From Gnetum montanum (Eukaryota > Streptophyta > Gnetopsida > Gnetales > Gnetaceae), in assembly GCA_015680685.1 (NCBI GenBank), contig MNCI01022658.1, forward strand, positions 169,180 through 233,179: a stretch of 64,000 nt of DNA, in the 5' to 3' direction. Numbering within the stretch: the first letter of the stretch is position 1; each line of letters begins with the position of its first letter. The notes under the pieces are model-generated. The model was given only the letters and a program-made list of their open reading frames with translations, was not told where the DNA came from and searched no databases. The position numbers and the translations under genes are program-made. Positions 24,288 to 36,489 of this stretch are shown piece after piece.

Positions 24288-26051
24288 TATAGTGACCAAG
24301 AATGTTGGTAGCTGGAACACTAAGGGGTTCATGGACACATAGCCTTGACCTCACCTTTGCGCGAGGGCCTTTGCTAGAAAATGAAGGTGGAGTGTCCTAG
24401 ATAGTCTTGCTGATCAAACAAGGACTTTGCCGATTACAACCAGGATATCAGGTGCAGCCAAGGGGTGGCATGTTTAGTTGAAATGCAAGTGATGATGTTG
24501 TGAGATAATGTAAGCATTCTAATGATGTTTTTGGAAGTACTGGGACTAGCTAAGCCTAAGTGTAGAGAGGTTTCCCAATGCAAGAATAATAGTGCAAATG
24601 TGTGAAAATGTGTAAAGTAGTGAAAATGTGTAAAGTAGTGAAAATGTGAATGTGATACTAAATGTCAAAGAAAATGCTTAAAATGCAATAGAGCTTGAGA
24701 GAGAAAAAGAATGGTACCACCCCAAATGGGACACATAGCAATTACAAATGAGCATTGAGGAGGTACGCGGTGTATAGACAGGTGCAGTAGTAACATAGCC
24801 ACAGTCCCTGGGGTGTCCTAGGTGAAGATCAACATCCACAATGAAGTCTGTGCTTTCTAGGTTGGCTACTGTGGTGTCTTGTAGGCTGTGGTGTGCTATG
24901 GTGCTAAATGGGATGCTAAGGTATTGCCAAGATGTTGATACGCTTCGGTGCGCGGGGTGCTCAAGGTGCCTCAAGTGCCAAGTGGTACTCTGAAAGTGCC
25001 AACTGCTACTTGAATTTGCCAACCAAATGCTTCAAATGGCCATCACTAAGATGAATTGTCCTCCCTAGAGTGTGGAATGTGGGGGTATTTATAGGCTTAG
25101 GGTTAGTGTGGAGTGCGAATCGAGTGTCATGTAGAAAAGGGGTAGGTGGGGCTACACTGACCTCTACTACGCTCCCATTGGAGTGACTAGTGCTACGCTT
25201 TGGTGTGCTCTAATGGACCTCAAGAGACTACCAAATTGTGACTATGTTGCCAAGATTGCATGTGCCAAAGTGAAAAAATACCACAATGTACCTGCAAATA
25301 GTGAAATTTGGAGGCTACGCTCTGGGACTATGTTCTGCCCTCTTTCAAGTGGGATCAAGCGTAGGTACAATTTCAGGACACAAGGGGGTACAAAGGAAGT
25401 GCAAGTTGTTGATCTTGCTTGTTGGAGAAGTTCTGGAGTTGGAATGAAGGAATGTGCTAAGCTCTAGAAGCTTTTGGAGGTAGTTCCGTGTTGCTATGCT
25501 AGCTACGCTTTGGAGTGTAGCCTAACAGTTAGGCAAATTTTTCCAAAAAGTCAAGTTAAGTGCTACTATGCTTGTTATGCTCATGATCGTAGAAGGAAAG
25601 GGATAGGGCGTAACATGGATACTTAGGGAAATTTGGCAAAAATTACAGTCCTCATTCTTGCTATGCTAGCTATGCTTTGGAGCATAGCAAGAGGGGTAGC
25701 TTCAGGAGTTAGGAAATCTACTGAATGCCTCTCCCATGCTGAGCTAGCTTAACAACTTCTAGCTAGACACTAGTGCAAATTGGCCACTAGAGTTCTGCTA
25801 CGCTTGCTATGCTCAAGAGCATAGTAGGAGGAATGGGAGCATATCAAGACACAGAAAAATTTTGCAACTATTGTTGACACTTGGAAAATTTTGCAAATCT
25901 AGTTCTGTGTTGCATGCCATGTTGGCTACAATTTAGAGCATAGCCCCAATAGTGGGATCATGGGCCAAATACTTAGAAAAAAATTTCCTCATGCTGACAC
26001 TTAGGTAAATTTGTAGTTGAAGTGTTTTTGCTCGAATTTTGTGGTGTTTTA
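24288..26051 (-). repeat. 5' LTR of element C
   Basis: Partner of 2389-4128. The start on the minus strand has drifted to TAAAACACCAC and the end to CACTATA. A minus-strand TATA box (CTATAAATAC) lies at about 25085-25094, matching that of the 3' LTR. Dense TACGCT and AGTGTAGC motifs lie at 25490-25960. Confidence 0.75.
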
Positions 26052-27910
26052 GAAACCAATGATGGCTACTACAATCCATAATTGTTTGATATATCCTTTG
26101 TATGTTGACATATTAAACAACCTTCAACATATATTTTTATTTACAACCTTATTCCGAATCAGTAAAAATATCTTTGTAACCTTTCTATCCTTTTATTTTT
26201 AGCCTACATGAGGTGAAAGTCCACTTCTATGTAATTCATAAATTAATTTCTCATGAAACTTCCTTATGGAATGAAAATTTCTTATTTTTATATAAAAAAT
26301 AGTTACAAATCAAATAATCATATTCTGGTTCTTGTAGGCTTGCTTGGATTTTATTCCCAATGACATTGAAATTTCTGTCATCATTATAGCTTATGTTGTT
26401 TCCCTTTAACTTCTTCCCTAAATATGTACTTAAAAGGAAGTCTATTTCACTTAACAAATTAGTAACCTTGTTTTGATAACTTTACTTATGCTTGATCATA
26501 GAGTTTTACTTCTATAAGTGTCTCATTCACTTTACATGCTTGGTAATTAACATTGATTATCCTTGAATGAATTGTAGAGCTTTATGATATATGAATAATA
26601 CAAATTCTTGTGAATGTAGGTAATTCCTTCAATGATTTAGCATAGCATAAATTTTTTTAACTAAAATACTTATGAGTCATTCAAATTTTTGATAAAATAG
26701 ACTATAGGCTTGCCATCTTAGTTGAGATCTTTTCCAATGACTTCTTCACTCACATCACATTCTACCTAAAAAAAACCTTATTAAATTTTGGAAATGAGAG
26801 AATAGGTGCATTTACTAAACTTCTTTTGAGTTGTTGGTAGCTACAATCTATTGTTTGTATATATATAAATGCACATTTATTTTTACTCTTGATGGTATTA
26901 CTTATTAGAGTTACTATCCCACCAAAATTGTTAATAAAACTTTTGTAGAAACTTGTCAAATTGTAGAATGATCTTACCTTTATAGCTATTCATGGGAGCT
27001 ATCAATATTTGATAGCTTTCACTTTCTTCATATATACTTTTAAATCTTATTGAAAAATAACAAAGCCTAAATAAACAAATTCATTATTCAAAATGTTACA
27101 TTTTTTGAAATTGATTAGTAATTGTTATAATAATCTTTATAGTGCTAGTCAAAGTTGTTTCAAGTGATCTTCTTATGAGTTGTTATATATAAAAAATATA
27201 ATCTATAAATAAAATAATAAATCAATTTAAATAAGGCTTGAGCACCTCGGTCATTAATCTCATTAAGGCACTTGAAGCATTCATAAGTCCAAAAGGCCTT
27301 ACTATTCATTTGTATAATCCATACAGGACACAAAAGGTAGTCCTTTGCTCATCATGTTCATGAATTCTATTATGATACAACCACTTTTTAGATGTATCTT
27401 GTTGAGAAATCTAGCCCCTAATAAATTATCCAAGATATCATACATATTGGGCACAAGAACTTTGTATCTTATCATAATATGATGGATCTAACATCAATGT
27501 ACATCCAAAGCTTTGGTGTTAATACTATCAGCACTACACATAGATTTAGGTTTTCATGAATTAGTCCTTTTCTTATGAGCTCTACTAGTTATCTTTCGAG
27601 ATCCTCACACTCTCATGGGATCATTTTATAAGTAGCTTGATTTGAAAGCTCTACTGTGGGAATTAATCAATGGCATGGGAAATAGATTGTGATGGTGACA
27701 AACCTACAAGTATATTATTTATAAGAAAATTTCTAAATTCAATTAGGAATTTTTTTACCTCAGATTTTTGTAATTCATTTTGCAACTTGCTAAACCTAAA
27801 ATAATCATCAAAGAAAAACCTTTTTTTGGCTTGTGAATTTTGATCAATACCTCATGTTATGAAAATAGGAAAATCCTAAAATGCCTTCCTTTTTATTATA
27901 ATAATAGTAT
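26052..27910 (-). pseudogene. Element E pol: RT, RNase H and start of integrase (chromovirus-like)
   Basis: In broken frames the minus strand shows MYDILDNLLGARFLNKIHLK then SG (family DDILDYLSGA..FSKIDLKSG), RPFGLMNASSALMRLMTEVL, a decayed catalytic site (YFIDYIFYI where YLDDILIYS is expected), SFYKSFINNFGGIV and QQLKRSLVNAPILSFPKF. The RNase H to integrase linker follows, with a zinc-domain trace (MSTYKGYIKQLWI) at the element C junction. The protein resumes at 2388. Many stops; the second catalytic Asp is gone. Confidence 0.7.
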
Positions 27911-27915
27911 TTTTA

Positions 27916-28624
27916 TGAGAGTGAATAATTTGGCTAAGAGGCCATTACCAATTATATTTCGGTAACGCTAACTTTGTCCATAACGCTGACTAACATTAAC
28001 TTTCCTGATAAGCCATTACCAGTCATATTTTGGTAATGCCAACTTTGTCCATAACGCTGATTAACATTGACTTTCCCGAGAGGCCATTACCGGTAACGCG
28101 AGCTTTGTCCATAACGCTGACTAACGTTGATATGTTATGAAAGGTTACGTTCATTGCAAAATAGAAATACGTTTAGAAAGGTTGTGTAATATGTTTAGAA
28201 AGGTTGCGTCATTCACATTCCTATAAATACAGATCATGCTAGGTGATAGAAAGCATGAGTTAAACCGAGCGAGACAACAACATCTTAGAAGAAGAGAAGC
28301 TCGACAAGGGGGAGATCCTTTGGAGTTGCCGTTACCATAGTTCATTACCGCATATATAAAAAAAAAACAAATTCGGCCGAGGGTGAGAGCATACACTAAT
28401 TGATGGAATTTTTTTTTAGAAAACCCATCCTTAGGAAAAATAAGGTACAGAACTCTTGTTCTTCATCCAGAAGGCATGAAAATTTGGGTTTTTAAATCTT
28501 GTTATTCATCCAGAAGTTGTGAAATTTTTTACTCAAAGAACTTTTTACTTGTAAACTAATAAGATTCTCTCGGCCAATTTATAGATATATATTATAAATA
28601 TATAACTAAGCTAGTTACATCTCA
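27916..28624 (+). repeat. Promoter-bearing repeat, possible solo LTR, inside element E
   Basis: This block interrupts E between protease and RT. It holds three tandem units, then a plus-strand TATA box (CCTATAAATACAG) near 28221-28233, then leader-like sequence. That order (enhancer repeats, TATA, leader) is typical of an LTR. Candidate ends TGAGAG and TCTCA fit inverted LTR termini, but I see no target duplication and the limits are uncertain. Confidence 0.4.
27941..28134 (+). repeat. 71-bp tandem repeat (2.7 copies)
   Basis: Copies start at 27941, 28012 and 28083, each beginning GCCATTACC and containing CTTTGTCCATAACGCTGA. The first two are 71 bp; the third lacks part of its start and end. 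Confidence 0.85.
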
Positions 28625-28639
28625 ATCATATTGTTAAGG

Positions 28640-30060
28640 CTTTCCCAAGATTATGTAACATGTCCATAGATATAATGTGATATAAAACATAATCTTGTAA
28701 GTTACCAATTTGGAAATTGACCTAACATTGCTCCATAATGTATTTACTAGTCTAGCAAACTTACGATATTTGATCATGGATGTTTTTTTATTTACATTGT
28801 AACTACTCAATGATAAATATCAAAATAGGATTAGTAGAAGTTACATTATCTATGATTGTAAACACCAAATGATTTTTACACTAGATATGAAATATAAATA
28901 AGTTTCTATTCTAGGAAACTTCCATATATTATATAATCTTTAGATTGGCTAGCTTCAAAAACATCTAGATCTTGATTTCATGAAATTGATCCTTCTTCCT
29001 CTTACATAAGTTGAGGGACCTTATCATGATTGTAAGTTTAGAATAACTTGAAACATCCTTAGGTGGTGGCTAAGAGATAACTATATGCAAGTTTCTAGAA
29101 TTCCTTTGATAGTTGTTGGACTTTAGACCAACTTCCTCATATTTGTAACAAATACCACAAAATACACCTTGTGAGATTTCATCAACTCTTCCACAGAATG
29201 GTTCATGAAATTCATAATAAACACTTCTTATATTTGCATATTTATATTTGTTGTAGTTCAAGAATCCTCTTCCACGTTAGTTGGAATTTCTTCCACCTCC
29301 ATGTGAGTTCATGTTTCCTCCATGAAAAATGAAATGATCTCTATCACATGGGAAGTTAAAAATCTATTTATTTCTCCTCTATAAATTTTCTTTAGTCTTC
29401 AATGCAAACTAGTATGTCATTTTATAATATACCTTGTAACTTATAATAATATACCTTGTAACTTGATTATCTATCTCCTCTATAATTTCTACATGAATTG
29501 TAAGGTGATAAAATTCTTCTCTATAAATCCTTAATAGACTTCTTTTCTTGCTTCAAACATTAGAGCTGCAAGTATGTATCTCTTCTTTATTTCATAGGCA
29601 AAATTTTTTTCTTGAATTTTCTTACAAGCTTCTTCCAACTTTGGATTATTGACTTTTCATTCTTTTTCTTTTGGTTTGCACCTTCTCCCACCATGTTGTT
29701 GCTAGTCCTCTAAGCTTTGTCATAACAATCTTAAGCTTATGAGCTTCTTCTATAACTTCGAGCTCAAAATAAATCTTAATTTCCTGGATTCATTCCAACA
29801 AATTATTTCGTCTATCATGGTATCAAAATAAGGAATATTTAAAAATACTAATATTTCGATTTGTGAAAGTGTTTTTCAACAATCTTCTATTTTGAGCCTC
29901 CATGGGTTCTTCAATCTCCTCCTCAATTGTAGTTTCATGGTGTTGGTGCTATTGTGTGAGTTCCAATGAATTTAATCTATGTAGAATTTCCATAGCATCC
30001 ATGGCATTTATAAAAATTCTTCTATGGCCTTGTATGGTACTAACTCTCCTTGGTGGCATT
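28640..30060 (-). pseudogene. Element E gag and decayed protease (chromovirus-like)
   Basis: Starting at MPPRRVSTIQGHRRIF near 30060, the minus strand reads a gag of the plant chromovirus type: IQEIKIYFELEVIEEAHKLK, IVMTKLRGLATTWWEKVQ, a run of broken frames, then IYREEFYHLTIHVEIIEEID. A zinc-knuckle trace (CYKYEEVGLKSNNYQRN, with two of the ligands changed) lies near 29120. Protease is recognisable only faintly near 28750-28900. Heavily decayed. Confidence 0.6.
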
Positions 30061-30080
30061 TTGGAAGATTAGAACCACTT

Positions 30081-30092
30081 GCTCTAATATTA
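30081..30092 (-). other. Primer-binding site of element E (tRNA-iMet type, decayed)
   Basis: The minus strand reads TAATATTAGAGC where the standard plant initiator-Met site is TGGTATCAGAGC. The three differences are G-to-A, G-to-A and C-to-T. It is followed by CAAGTGG and then the gag start. Confidence 0.55.
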
Positions 30093-30448
30093 ATCCCTAT
30101 GAACCCAACCTACAAATCCCTACAAATCAAAATGTTAAAACTAAACTCAAATCATTGGTAATGATTATAAACTATTCAAAATTAGGAAGATGATAAACTC
30201 CAATTTGGTTATTCTTTAATAATAGCCTCCATTGATGGAGAAAACAAAATAGTGATTTTGGATCATGAAGAACCAACAATAAATAACTAATGATGTGTCA
30301 AGGAATGAATTGAGGACTTATGATCTAAATTTCACACTACCTCTCACACTAATCTATAGATTTAGAAATCAAATCAATGTAAACTCTACATAAGAGTTAG
30401 GAAAGAATGGAATAATGGCTTCAACTCAATTAAATATATGATGATTTA
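30093..30448 (-). repeat. Part of the 5' LTR of element E, split by the LINE
   Basis: By position this lies directly outside the primer-binding site, so it should be the end of the E 5' LTR. It continues beyond the LINE from 35375. I cannot place the outer limit because the partner LTR is not in the window. Confidence 0.4.
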
Positions 30449-30461
30449 GATCACAATAATG
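30449..30461. repeat. LINE target-site duplication, left copy
   Basis: GATCACAATAATG, identical to 35362-35374. Confidence 0.85.
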
Positions 30462-30855
30462 GGGGGGGGGGGGTGTCGGACCCCAAAAAGAGAATTTTAT
30501 TAATAGAAAACACAATTTAGTACATGGGCTACTTCAAGACATATAGAATGAGGAAAGGAGGAAGAGAAACCGTGTCGACTGAGACTATTATATAGGAAAC
30601 AAGATAAACTAAGCATTCCAGAGGGTGTGGAAATGCATTCCAGAGATCAACCATTCGTTGAAATGTGTGTATCTTTTCCGGGATGTGGATTGTCGAATGA
30701 GAACAAAGGTGGAAGAAAGAGGAAAAAGGCCAAATGGTGTAGAAAACTGTGGCATAATTAGGAGACTTTCTTCGGAAGCGAGGCTTGATGATGGTGATTA
30801 TTTGGATTGCCGATATGACTCCATGGCTGCAATAAGAAAAACAACTGGTTAGCAT

Positions 30856-33800
30856 TCATCTTGAATTTTGGGGCTTGAGATATAGTTTGGAAGTGAACAT
30901 GCCGAAGAATTTGCATTTTTCCGAAGTAGTTAGTTGTAAGGAGTTTGAAATAATTGTCTTTTGAAAAAGTGTGGTACATCTACGTTTCCAAATATTATAT
31001 AAGAAGATGGGCCTAAGGATCTTCCATAGGAAATGAGAGTTTTTGGACCTGATAGGTAAAAAACCAAACATTACGGCCTCTTGTGTAAGAGTGCATGAGG
31101 GAAAAACCTTAGAAGCCCATTCCCAAGCATGCTGAGCAAATGGGCAAAGCCAAGAAACATGGACAAAGGTTTCAGGGTCATTACATAAAGGGCACTTAGG
31201 GGAGTGAATCCTAGGGTATGCTAAATGTTTTCCGATTGGGAGACCTTGATGAAGAAAACACCAAAGGAATTGTTGAATTTTGGGAAGAGTCGAGAGATTC
31301 CAAATTTGGTTGAAAAGAGAGATCCAAAAATCCTTTGATTCTTGTTTATTCCAAGATCGATTACAGCGTAGAATGACTTCAGAAGAATCGTGTAACAATT
31401 GGAAGGGAACATGTGGCTGATAAGGAAAATTTTTTGACCCATTAGACCAATAGAGGCCATGAAATAGACCTTGGATAGCACCATCTAGGTGTAATGATTG
31501 ATGAAGAAATGAATGTATCTGGTGGAAGAAAAGCCGCATTGCTTTCAAAGCTCCATATAGGTTTTCAAACGCTTCCCAAGAAATCCATTGATTAGCAAGA
31601 TGAAGACAATTAAGGGAAATCACTCCCTTCCGGTACCAAATAATGGCTAATCTTGCATTTGTGATGGCAAGAGGGGCGGGGGTCAAGGGTAACCACCAAG
31701 GGCAAAGCATGGGAAGGAGAGTAGGATTAAGATGGATATTAGACCAATTAATATGATGGTGGAGAACTTGCCAAGCCTTCCATATGCTTTTGAATATGTG
31801 GGAACCAGGAATGGAGATAGAATGAGGAGAGAAAATCCAATTAATAGGATGGATGTTTTTCCAAAAATGCTTATGTTTAGGAAAACTTTGATGAAGCCTT
31901 AGCTGGAGAAGATTTCCAATTATGTCAGATGTGTCCAGATGTTGCACTAACCACTTAGCAACTAAGGTGAGACCCTGTTTGTAGGAATTCAATAGACCTA
32001 ATCCTCCTTTTTTTCTAGGAAGAGTGACAATGTGCCAAGCAACACGATGAAAACCTCGTTGGGAATCTTTAGATGACCACTTGAAGTCACGAAATAATCA
32101 TTCCAAGTTTTGATAGGCTATGTGGGAAGGAGCCCAGCACGAGGAATAATACACATGGGTAGAAGCACAAATGGATTTACAAATAAGGTATTTTCCTACC
32201 AAGGTAAGGGGCTTAGTCTTCCACTTTTCAGTTTTCTTACGAATACGAGAGATAACTAGTTCCCACAGTGTAGAAGTAGCACCACGAAATCGAAAAGGGA
32301 TTCCCAAGAGCTTCATGATCTCATGGTCTTGGATTAATTTCCATGGATAGGTGCGGAGTTTACTATAATTGTTATGAAAACTATATACAGAAGATTTAGA
32401 CCAATTAATGGTAGAACTAGAGAGAGAACAATATTGCTCTACTTGGGCTAAAAGTCGTTTAACATTATCGGTTGTATGTTGGATTAGAAAAAAAGAGTCA
32501 TTAGCAAAATGCATATTAAGCAGTTGATGTTGAGGAGAGGAAAAGCGCACTCCATATAGCATCCCTGATTGAATATCATGGTTAATTTGATGGCAAAGGA
32601 AATCCGCAGCAATGATAAAGAGATAAGGAGCAGGAGGGCAACCTTGTCTTACTGATCTATGTATTGCAAAGGGGGTAGTGATGCCAAAGGTGGTGGCTAT
32701 TCTCGCATTAGCATCTGAGAAGAGACATTTCACCATATGAAGATACTTGGAGCCAAAACCTAGTTTTGACATAGTTTGGACGATAAAGTCCCACTTAATG
32801 TTGTTGTAGGCCTTGGCATAGTCCAATTTCATCAAAAGGATGTCTTGGCCATCATCCTCAGCCCACTGCAACCCTTCCCAAGCAGCCACTACATTATCTA
32901 AGATATAACGCCCTGGGACAAAACCGGTTTATTGAGGGGATATAATTTTATGAAGGAATTTTTTCAAACGTAAGGCTAAGCATTTGGCCCAAATTTTGTA
33001 TACCACATTAAGAAGAGTAATGGGTCGCCAATTAGCTATACTAGTAGGGTCTACTGATTTGGGAAGGAGGCGAATAATCCCAAGATTTAAATTTGGTCCT
33101 AGAGAACCAAGATGGATAGCCTCTTTAATTACTTGGAAAAGGTCATGGCCAACTAGATTCCAATGCCTTTGAAAAAACTCAACAGGGAAACCATCATATC
33201 CAGGAGCTTTCCCAGAACTAAGTTTGAAACAAGCGTGTTGAAGCTCTTCTTGAGTGATATTAGCGTCGAGGATGTGAGACATGGATGAGTCAACTAACCT
33301 AGGATAGTTACGCGTAGTGTCCTCAAATGATGAGAGATTCATAGGGGAAGCTATAAACAAGGCTTCAAAGTGCTCCTTAAGGTAAGAGAGGATACTCTCA
33401 TGATCATTGATAATAACACCATCCCTAGAGAGAGTATCTGGGGATGGATTGGAAGGAGAGCTGTTGAGATATTTAAAAAATTCCTTACATTGCTCATCTT
33501 GAATCTTCAACCAAGTAAGTCTACTTTTGATTAAGGCACTGTGGGCCTTGTGGACTTCCCAGCATTGGAAAGTGGAGCGAACTTTAGCAAGTTCTTCGTG
33601 AATGTGGGTGTTAAAGGGTTCTATGGATAATCTTTCCGTAAGATTATTAATAGTTGAACAAATGTTGTTGTACTCTTGTCTAGAACGAGAGGCCACTTCC
33701 TTGCCGAACTTTCGAGCAAAGTTCCTCACCCTACTAGTAGTTCGCAGCCACCATTGGATCCAACCCACCTGGCCAATGGGCCTAGGTTCGGCGTTCCAAA

Positions 33801-34623
33801 GATTAGAGAGAAGATGTTGAGACGAGGGAGACGAGAATAAATTAGAGTGTAGGCGAAAGAGGTGGAGTCTGGTCCTATGAGAAGTACCAGAGATTTGCAT
33901 GGAAATGACGATGGGATAATGGCCAGATAATGTAGCATGTTGGTGAACCGTAGTGGTGGAGATTGCCTGCCAAAAGGATAGTGTGGAGAAGTAAAATCGA
34001 TCTAGCCGACTATATATTCGAGCCTGGCCCAGACAAAGGTTACTCCAAGTAAATCTATGGAGAGGTCTGCTTGAGTTATCCTTGACGCCATCTAGGAGAT
34101 AAAATTATTTTTTAAAGTCAGACCAAGGTTGAAATTCATGAGGAGGAAGTCGAAAAGGGACTCCCCCAAGTTTATCGTGAGGGAATTCAATCATATTAAA
34201 ATCTCCTCCAAAAATCCAAGGAACAGAAGGTAGAGAATAGGTTAGTTCTTGTCATAAGTTAGCCCATTCCATGGAGTCATTTGGAGCATAAATAGAGCAA
34301 ACCCCAAAGGGTCCATGGGAGGAGGAAAAGATAGCCCAAGAAACTCTTTGGCTTGAATCGGGACCAGAATGGATGAGTTTATCTTTCCAATGGGCTAAAA
34401 TGAGAATAGCTGCTTCACCTTTTCCATACACGTGGGAGGTAGCTATGACTGAGGAGTGGGGAAGAAACCTATGAGCTGAAAACTCTAAGTCAGAAGCTAA
34501 AATTTTAATTTCCTGAAGAAGGATGAAATCAAAGGTGGTTTTCAGACTAGAGAGAAAATTGCTAGCCCTTTTACCTCGAAGCCTATCTGTAAGGCCTCGG
34601 ACATTCCAAGATACTAAATTCAT
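30856..34623 (-). pseudogene. LINE ORF2: endonuclease, reverse transcriptase, zf-RVT
   Basis: The endonuclease starts at MNLVSWNVRGLTDRLRGKR (34623) with FILLQEIKI and YAPNDSMEW, and continues after a stop with WIFGGDFNMIEFP. The RT carries SGKAPGYDGFPVEFFQRHW, WRPITLLNVVYKIWAKCLA, LLMKLDYAKAYNNIKWDFI and SVRQGCPPAPYLFIIAADF. The catalytic motif reads MHFANDSFF where FADDT is expected, so the first Asp of the pair is Asn. The C-terminal frame (31992-30856) includes FLWCFLHQGLPIG and CPLCNDPETFVHVSWLCPFA, a zf-RVT Cys/His cluster. Stops occur at about 34250, 32927 and 32096, and a frame gap around 33901-34250. Not active. Confidence 0.85.
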
Positions 34624-35345
34624 GAGGAGGTAGAAGGTGCGGGTAGGGAAAGAACTTCAGAGGATTTGAGGGTTGATGTGTCCACTTCCATTGTGTTGGA
34701 GAGGACAACAAAGGGGTTGTTTGTAATAACTGGAACTATAGAAGAGGCTGTATGGGAGGGAGATAATGGTGGGTCAGAAAAGGAGGGTGGTTTAGCTCTT
34801 TTCCTACCCCCATCATTCACTCCTTCAGTGGTTGAAATTGAGTCTTTGAAAGATTTAGACTGGGTGACTTTAGCTTGCGAAGTGATCTTTATAGAGGAGC
34901 TAGAATGAGGGATTTGTGTGGTAGAGGATTTAGGTTTGGAGAGAAAACTAGAGGTCTTGTGGGGAGTGGCTGCAAATTTAAATGTTTTCGGTAGGACTTG
35001 AGTTTCATCTATAGGGGAAGAACGATTTTGTGAAGGGTTGTTTGCATTTTTCTTCCTAGCTAAGGAAGGGCAGGCCGAGATGTGGTGATCAGCTCGATGA
35101 CAATAGCTACAGGAGTTTGGAAGGTAAAAATAATCAACTTTTTGTGTGAACAATTTTCCTCCAGCCGCTAATGTGAGAGAGGTTTTCTTGTGAGAGATGT
35201 CTAGTTCTATACAGTAGCGACGAAACTGAATTCCATTAACCTCTACTCCGTGATCAGAGATAATGTGACCTAGGGTACTGACAATGTCTCTCTCAAAGGT
35301 GGAAAAAATAAGTGGAAGATTAGGTAACTCCACATAACAGGGGAT
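34620..35345 (-). pseudogene. LINE ORF1, 5'-truncated
   Basis: It opens without a true start at the insertion edge: CYVELPNLPLIFSTFERDI, as in the middle of plant L1 ORF1 proteins (DUF4283-type nucleic-acid-binding protein). It then has a zinc knuckle CSYCHRADHHISACPSLARK (CX2CX4HX4C) followed by a Ser/Pro/Lys-rich tail. ORF1 ends at 34620 and overlaps the ORF2 start by 4 bp. The N-terminal domain is missing, as expected for incomplete reverse transcription. Confidence 0.8.
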
Positions 35346-35361
35346 ACTTTTATAAGTGGAG

Positions 35362-35374
35362 GATCACAATAATG
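35362..35374. repeat. LINE target-site duplication, right copy
   Basis: GATCACAATAATG, identical to the left copy. Confidence 0.85.
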
Positions 35375-36489
35375 AATTACTTTTATTTCTAGCGGTAGAC
35401 ACTCAACCCTTACTTCACAACGTCAACCAAATACACAAAGAGATATACACTCAAATACAAATACCATAAAAATACTTTCACACAAATTTACAAGGTAATA
35501 AAGAATAAATTTAATGTAGGCAGTTGTTACAAGCATTGCCTTACAATTCATATGTTCTCAACTATGCAAAGAGTTCTAATTTCACCATCTTTTCTTTTTG
35601 GGAACGAAATGCAAAATTGTTTTTGTTGTAACAAACACATTACAAGAGTAAATTTGCCAAATGTCCACATCAAAAAACTTATTCCTGTAGCAAATGCATT
35701 ATAAAAATAGAGTTGTTGATGTGTGTATAAAAAAAATCTTTATTAAATTACTAAGACATTAATGAGTACAAGAACAATAGGAATCGAAGAAGGAAGTAAG
35801 TGTTTTGTATGACTATCCTTTTAAACAAAGAGGATTGTTACATGCTAGGAATTGAAGAAGTAAACACATTACTAGTATGACAACCATTTTAAAAAAACAT
35901 GTTGGTTGCATCCTTCAAACTATAAAGGAAATCACCGTTCCAATAATAGTATGATCACCATTTTAAGCAAACATGTTAGTTGAATCCTTTAAATTGTAAA
36001 GAAATAAAATATTCCATTAACTATAGAAACTAAAGGTTATCAAGTGTTAGAAATCTAAATCATTAAAATCCATTTGTAGTCATACCACAAGAGGTCATAA
36101 GGATGATAACTTTAGCTTTTTTTTTATTGCATGATTATGTTAAGTGTCCTTTATTATGCTAAGTACGCTTTACAACATTGTTTGGTTAATTTCTAACATC
36201 CTTAAAAAATTTTGAATTACACTTAAACAAACAAAATAGTGTTTGGAATTTTAAAACGCTAGAGATCTACAAAACAAATTTGGCTTTCAATTATCCTTTT
36301 TACAAAATTCTAATATATCCAAATGTAATAGAACTTTTAAACATTAACAAGAAGTTGCATATGATTGATGAAGAAATTCAAATTTCTAATATATACTATG
36401 CAATATTTCCTACCTCTAATGATCCATGAATTCCTATTAAAATAAAAGAAGAAAAAAGGTACATTCTACATTCACTATGACTTTGACCA
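35375..36489. other. Non-coding, AT-rich; end of element E LTR and local repeats
   Basis: The first part should be the rest of the E LTR. At about 35760-36010 a unit recurs in diverged form (TATGACAACCATTTTAAA, then AAACATGTTGGTTGCATCCTT; TATGATCACCATTTTAAG, then AAACATGTTAGTTGAATCCTT). I see no gene. Confidence 0.5.

Larger units (their letters stand above)
2389..26051 (-). mobile_element. Element C: 23.7-kb Tat-lineage Ty3/gypsy retrotransposon with antisense gene
   Basis: Two LTRs (2389-4128 and 24288-26051) flank gag, protease, an antisense spliced gene, RT, RNase H, an archaeal-type second RNase H and integrase, in the order expected for a minus-strand element. The second RNase H places it in the Tat (Ogre-like) lineage. 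It sits inside the integrase of element E. The five bases outside each LTR, read on the minus strand, are GTTTC and ATTCC: a plausible target duplication altered by two transitions. A 3.8-kb block (8195-11998) interrupts RNase H. All coding parts carry stops or frameshifts. Confidence 0.8.
30462..35361 (-). mobile_element. L1-type LINE retrotransposon, 5'-truncated
   Basis: It lies between perfect 13-bp direct repeats (30449-30461 and 35362-35374). On the minus strand it contains a truncated ORF1, an ORF2 with endonuclease, reverse transcriptase and a zf-RVT C-terminal domain, and it ends AATAAAATTCTC...GGGGTCCGACA followed by a run of C (plus-strand G run 30461-30473). No poly-A tail is seen. 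It was inserted into the LTR of element E. The near-open frames suggest it is younger than its surroundings. Confidence 0.85.
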
